Positions 59,401 through 64,000 of a DNA stretch of 64,000 nt are shown here, one piece after another. The notes below the pieces were generated by a model. It was not told the origin of the DNA. It searched no databases and saw nothing but the letters and a program-made list of their open reading frames with translations. Location: NCBI GenBank assembly GCA_907163375.1, contig CAJQUW010003429.1, forward strand, positions 1 to 64,000, in the 5' to 3' direction. This stretch comes from Prostheceraeus crozeri (taxonomy: Eukaryota > Platyhelminthes > Polycladida > Euryleptidae). Each line of letters begins with the position of its first letter. The stretch's first letter is position 1. Position numbers and translations under genes: made by a program.

Positions 59401-60060
59401 TTTTCAACCGTTTACAAGTTGAAAATAAAGTTTCAACCGTTAACAAGTTAAGAATAAAGTTTCAATAGTGTGTATGTTCAGAATAAAGTTCTATCTGTTT
59501 ATATGTTAGAAATAGAATGAAGTTTCACCAGTTCACAAGGTAAGAATAAAGTTCTATCTGTTTATATGTTAGAAATAAAATGAAGTTTCATCAGTTTACA
59601 CGTTAAGAATAAAGTTTCAATAGTTTACACGTTAAGAATAAAGTTTCAATAGTGTATATGCTAAGAATAAAGTTCTATCTGTTTATATGTTAGAAATAGA
59701 ATGAAGTTTTACCAGTTTACAAGTTACGAATAAAGTTCTATCTGTTTAAGTTTACAAGTTAAGAATAAAGTTCTATCTGTTTGTATGTTAGAAATAAAAC
59801 AAAGTTTCAACCGTTTACAAGTTAAAAATAAAGTTTCAATAGTTTACAAGTTAAGAATAAAGTTTCAATAGTGTGCATGTTCAGAATAAAGTTCTATCTG
59901 TTTATATGTTAGAAATAGAATGAAGTTTCACCAGTTTACAAGTTAAGAATAAAGTTCTATCTGTTTATATGTTAGAAATAAAATGAAGTTTCATCAGTTT
60001 ACAAGTTAAGAGTAAAGTTCTATCTGTTTGTATGTTGGAAATAAAACAAAGTTTCAACCG
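38455..60060 (+). repeat. Giant AT-rich satellite of 29- and 34-bp subunits with higher-order repeats
   Basis: Two subunit types alternate: 29 bp (GTTTACAAGTTAAGAATAAA-GTTTCAATA and variants) and 34 bp, which carries five extra bases (GTTTATATGTTAGAAATAGA-ATGAAG...). Sets of them recur as higher-order units from about 1.3 to 2.5 kb. The first kilobase is more degenerate. The rightward part (50-59 kb) is more regular. AATAAAG occurs in most subunits, hundreds of times on the plus strand. Stop codons fill all frames and no gene is present. Confidence 0.95.
41146..43723 (+). repeat. Recent 1,289-bp tandem duplication inside the satellite
   Basis: 41,146 onward and 42,435 onward look identical base for base where I compared them. 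They share private variants such as TTTACACGTTAAAAATAAAG (near 41,609 and 42,898) that later copies at 44.6 and 47.1 kb lack. Related units recur at steps of about 1.7, 2.5 and 2.3 kb. Confidence 0.75.
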
Positions 60061-60064
60061 TTAA

Positions 60065-63000
60065 CCCATTACAGTCTAGTGTCACATATATGTGACACAT
60101 AAAATTGAAACTTTCTAGCTAGTTATTTAACCGTATAATGTTAGCTTTTCCTGATTTAATACATCAATTACATCAATCAGTTCCTGTATCTCTTCCATAT
60201 TTTACCATTGATGCTATTTTTATTTTTCAAAAATCGAGTTAAAAAATGGGTCAATTTTTCTATTATTAAAATTACTGCTTTTTTCATACAGAAAAGCTAA
60301 GTGGACTACTGATATCTTAGTACAACATTTCGTTTCGGTTGTGGCAATAATATACAACCATAAAAATGATAATAAAATGACGTACACTACGTTTTTTACA
60401 ACGTGTCACACAATTGTGACACTGGACATAAGCAGTATTTCAAGTTCATAGCAAAAAAACGATGAGGTTTATCCTACTTAGCAAATTATTGTATAAGTAG
60501 TATTTCATGTTCATTATCTGCATGAAACTCTACCTCAACAAATGTTTTTATAACTGATTAATTCAAATATATCATGATGAAGTGAATAATGAATCTCTTT
60601 GTGAGGTTTTGGAAGTGAAGTGTCATAAATTCAGCCAAGCATTTTCGAGTTTCGCAGATAGCATGGTAAATTTCAATCAAGCGTTGTATTAAAATTAGGG
60701 TTATATAGTGCTTCATCACTCGTAAATTTGTTGTCTTGGATTCATTACACTTTCTGAAAACTGTTTTCATGCCGCTAAAACGTTATTCGAGATTGTATAC
60801 GGCAATCGAGGTGGCCAATAGAATCATGGGGGAGATTGAAAGCTCTCGTGAGGGAGTAACCATAGATTTAGTTAAATTGCCTCCTGACAGAGTGGATTTA
60901 TTGACAGATGACGAGGACGTCAGTGATAATATCTCCAATAACGAGTTGCCATCTGAGATTGCAGGCTCAATTGAAATTGATATTGAAGGTAAGGTGGTTA
61001 ACAGTAGGCCTATTCAGAAATTAATAATTAAGTAATATAATGCAATACTTTTGCAGGTACCGAAAACGTAATCGATGATGTCTCTCCAGATCCAACGTTT
61101 TCCAACGAAAATATGCAAGTTGACAGGAAAGGAGCCGAAGTATTAAAAGCTCTGACTAAAGTTGACCAGCTTTCGAATATTAGGCTTAAATGGTCGGAAA
61201 CTCCATCATCCGATCAACCAATGCTAAGTCCTGTGGAAGGTATATCAAAAGGCATTACAGATGCAACAAATGCCGCTATAGAGATATTGGAAGGGAAGGA
61301 ACCCCACGAGGTGTTCGAGTATTATTTCAATGAAGAGCTAAAAGACTGTATTATAACAGAAACCAATAGGTACGCGTCTCAACAAAATGATCTTAGCTTT
61401 CGACTAAGTAAAGTTGATTTGAACTCTTTTGTAGGTATCTTACTACTTAGTGGGTACCATTCTTTGCCTAGAACACGGATGTATTGGGAAAAGGAGGATG
61501 ATGTCGGTGTACCCTTAGTGTACGAAGCTATGCGCAGACATGAATTTGAAACGATCAAAAAGTATATACATTTTTTTGATAACAACAATCTAGATACTAA
61601 TGACAAATTTGCGAAAGTGAGGATATTGTACGATATTACCAACAAAAACCTGCAGCAGTTTGGATATTTCCATTCTCACTATTCTATAGATGAGCAAATG
61701 ATACCTTATACAGGAAAAAACAGCAGCAAACAGACCATCAGAACAAAAAGCATTCGATTTGGCTACAAGAATTTTGTCTTATGCTCATTTGACGGTTATC
61801 CCTACTTCTTAGATCCTTACTGTGGTAGGAAGTACGCTGGGGGAGAATCAAGGAACCTTTCTGCGCGATCGGTATTTGACTGTGTCTTAGAAATTGATGA
61901 TTGGAGTGATAAGGAGGTGTACTTCGATAATTGGTTCACCAGCATTCGTTTGCTCAATGCATTGAAAGATCGCGGAATTCGTGCCACAGGCACCATACGA
62001 TCTGATAGATTAGGAAAAGATCTGAAAATCGATAATACCGAACTAAAGAAAAAAGAGAGATGATATACTGAGACGTATTATGAGAATGATGCTGGTTTGA
62101 CTTGTGTCTCGTGGAATGATAACAGCGCTGTTCTGGTAGCCTCAAACGTGCATGGACCAGAACCACATACTACTGTCAAGCGCTGGAGTCCTGAAACAAA
62201 AGACTTCGTCAATATTTTGAGAACTAACTCCATCTCTTTATGCAATAAGTATATGGGCGGAGTAGATGCATTGGATAGTTTAGTGGGAAACTATGGGATC
62301 AGCATACGCGGGAAAAAGTGGTACTGGCCCCATTTTATCAACACCGTTGATGTTCTCAAAAGTGCTGCCTATAAGCTATACAAACTGTGTAATCCAGATG
62401 ATAAGCTTGATTTGCTGCACTTTACTAGAAGAGTTACTCTACATTATCTAAAAGCAGCAAAATTGAAACGGGAAATACCAGCAAGGATAGTATACCCGAG
62501 AAAGCGATCGTGGACCGGAAATACTGTTGTACCTATGAGTGATAGGGGAGGAGGTTCAAACCAGCATTTTGTTGAAAAGACTACTCAAAAACGCTCTCGT
62601 GTTTGCCCCGGACGACCGAGAACATGGTGTCCTACTTGTAGAGTTGGCCTATGTGTGGAGCCATGCTTCAAGATCTTCCATACCAACAAGTAATAAACAC
62701 TCATATGACGATTTTTTCGTTTATTTGTATACGTTAGCCTGCGTGAATAGACACATTTTCTCTATTTATTGTTCTCATTTTCTGGAAAAGGTAAGCATAT
62801 GTATTTTACATGTATTGTAGACTAATTGTACTCTATGTAGTGTTATACCACATAAGCAACATAGTCCGAGATCTTTTAAACATCATACACTATATACAAG
62901 CAATTATCTTGCATTCTTTGTTTGTTAACTATAGAATTATAGCTACATAAATTATAGATAGATGTTACGACTGAATTGTGCTTATGTCCAGTGTCACACA

Positions 63001-63140
63001 TATGTGACAGTAAATGTAACCATGTTGTCTTTGCACGAAAAGGATGAATTACTGGATATTAAATTTTTATCGCTAACTCAGTATCTTGAACGATAAAGTT
63101 CTCCAAAATCGATTTTCTTCTAGGTGCTGACATTAATGGG
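60065..63140 (+). mobile_element. piggyBac-superfamily DNA transposon, 3,076 bp, inserted in the satellite
   Basis: TTAA flanks both ends (60061-60064 and 63141-63144). Outside them the satellite phrase CAACCG-TTAA-CAAGTTAAAA is restored, so the insertion site is a natural TTAA in one subunit. Terminal inverted repeats start CCCATTA (7 bp). A perfect 20-bp palindrome GTGTCACATATATGTGACAC lies at 60079-60098. A 20-bp inverted pair, TGTGACACTGGACATAAGCA (60415-60434) and its complement (62979-62998), lies asymmetrically inside the ends. Confidence 0.95.
60769..62693 (+). CDS. piggyBac transposase with one intron and one in-frame TGA
   Basis: Start ATG 60769. A 68-bp GTAAGG...TTGCAG intron (60989-61056, phase 1) joins an acidic N-terminal exon to the main exon, and the frame stays open across it. 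The main exon carries the DDD catalytic triad: SIDEQM (Asp codon 61689), FDNWFTS (Asp codon 61926) and NKYMGGVDALD (Asp codon 62265), spaced 79 and 113 codons. It ends with a Cys-rich tail (CPTC, GLCVEPCFKIFH). The length would be about 618 codons, the usual family size. A single in-frame TGA (62061-62063) falls between the second and third Asp, so only a truncated protein is expected. It cuts and pastes at TTAA when intact. Otherwise the frame is undamaged, which suggests a young insertion. Confidence 0.9.
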
Positions 63141-63144
63141 TTAA

Positions 63145-64000
63145 CAAGTTAAAAATAAAGTTTCAATAGTTTGCAAGTTAAAACTAATGTTTCACTAGTT
63201 GGCAAGTTAAGAATAAAGTTTTATCTATTTGTATGATAGAAATAAAACAAAGTTTCAACCATTTAAAAGTTAAAAATAAAGTTTCAATAGTTTACAAGTT
63301 AGGAATAAAGTTTCAATAGTGTGCATGTTCAGAATAAAATTCTATCTGTTTATATGTTTGAAATAGAATGAAGTTTTACCAGTTTACAAGTTAAGAATAA
63401 AGTTCTATCTGTTTATATGTTAGAAATAGAATGAAGTTTCATAAGTTTACATGTTAAGAAAAAAGTTTTATCTGTTTGTATGTTAGAAATAAAATGAAGT
63501 TTCATCAGTTTACAAGTTAGAAATAAAATTTCAATAGTTTGCAAGTTAAAACTAATGTTTCAATAGTGCGTATGTTAAGAATAAAGTTTTATCTGTTTAT
63601 ATGTTAGAAATAGAATGAAGTTTCACCAGTTTACAAGTTAAGAAAGAAGTTCTATCTGTTTATATGTTAGAAATAAAATGAAGTTTCATCAGTTTAGAAG
63701 TTAAGAATAAAGTTTCAATAGTTTACAAGTTAAGAATAAAGTTTCAATAGTGTATATGATAAGAATAAAGTTCTATCTGTTTGTATGTTAGAAATAGAAT
63801 GAAGTTTTACCAGTTTACAAGTTACGGATAAAGTTCTATCTGTTTAAGTTTACAAGTTAAGAATAAAGTTCTATCTGTTTGTATGTTAGAAATAAAACAA
63901 AGTTTCAACCGTTTACAAGTTAAAAATAAAGTTTCAATAGTTTACAAGTTAAGAATAAAGTTTCAATAGTGTGCATGTTCAGAATAAAGTTCTATCTGTT
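63145..64000 (+). repeat. Satellite resumes after the piggyBac insertion
   Basis: Same 29- and 34-bp subunits in the same orientation, continuing past the window end. Confidence 0.95.

Noticed and set aside
38455-60060. CRISPR-like array
   Set aside because: Subunits are contiguous AT-rich satellite without unique spacers, in animal DNA.

Overview
The window looks like animal nuclear DNA, probably from a marine invertebrate. The evidence is spliceosomal introns of 60 bp to 4.4 kb, a class IV sirtuin gene, hAT, piggyBac and CR1/L2-like LINE sequence, a hammerhead-ribozyme repeat and a very long AT-rich satellite. There are no bacterial operons, rRNA genes or CRISPR arrays. I cannot name the species.

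The window has two halves. Bases 1 to about 38,460 show a mirror layout. The left arm (about 640-6,690) and the right arm (about 32,740-38,460 and beyond) carry the same ordered parts in opposite orientation. From the inside outwards these are poly-G/C-tract tandem units, a TATA box, a short leader exon, a 5' intron, a gene with a Cys/His finger and a coiled coil, a 60-62 bp 3' intron, an exactly 139-bp shared module, a nearly identical ~585-bp block, and an AT-rich tandem array. The two coiled-coil genes are clearly related but diverged; the left one is broken and the right one is open (407 aa). The right arm has two more small TATA-driven genes (88 and 85 aa), each followed by another copy of the 139-bp module. 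I recognise no known family for this cassette system. It is the best candidate here for something undescribed. I see no capsid, polymerase or integrase gene in it.

Between the arms (about 6.7-32.7 kb) lies more ordinary DNA: a 99-bp-arm fold-back repeat; a truncated BED/hAT gene with an intron inside its zinc finger; two hammerhead ribozymes 302 bp apart, one directly behind a tRNA-like pol III promoter; a complete but decayed hAT transposon (14,061-19,048) with 18-bp TIRs and an 8-bp target duplication matching at 7 of 8 bases; a three-exon class IV sirtuin gene (20,841-30,025, 401 aa); and LINE fragments. The sirtuin introns hold a piggyBac-type non-autonomous element and a 1,005-bp TIR element flanked by ACTT.

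From about 38.4 kb to the end the DNA is a satellite of 29- and 34-bp subunits in higher-order repeats, without useful reading frames but dense in AATAAA on the + strand. One recent piggyBac transposon (60,065-63,140, TTAA on both sides) sits in it. Its transposase has one 68-bp intron, an intact DDD triad and a single in-frame TGA.
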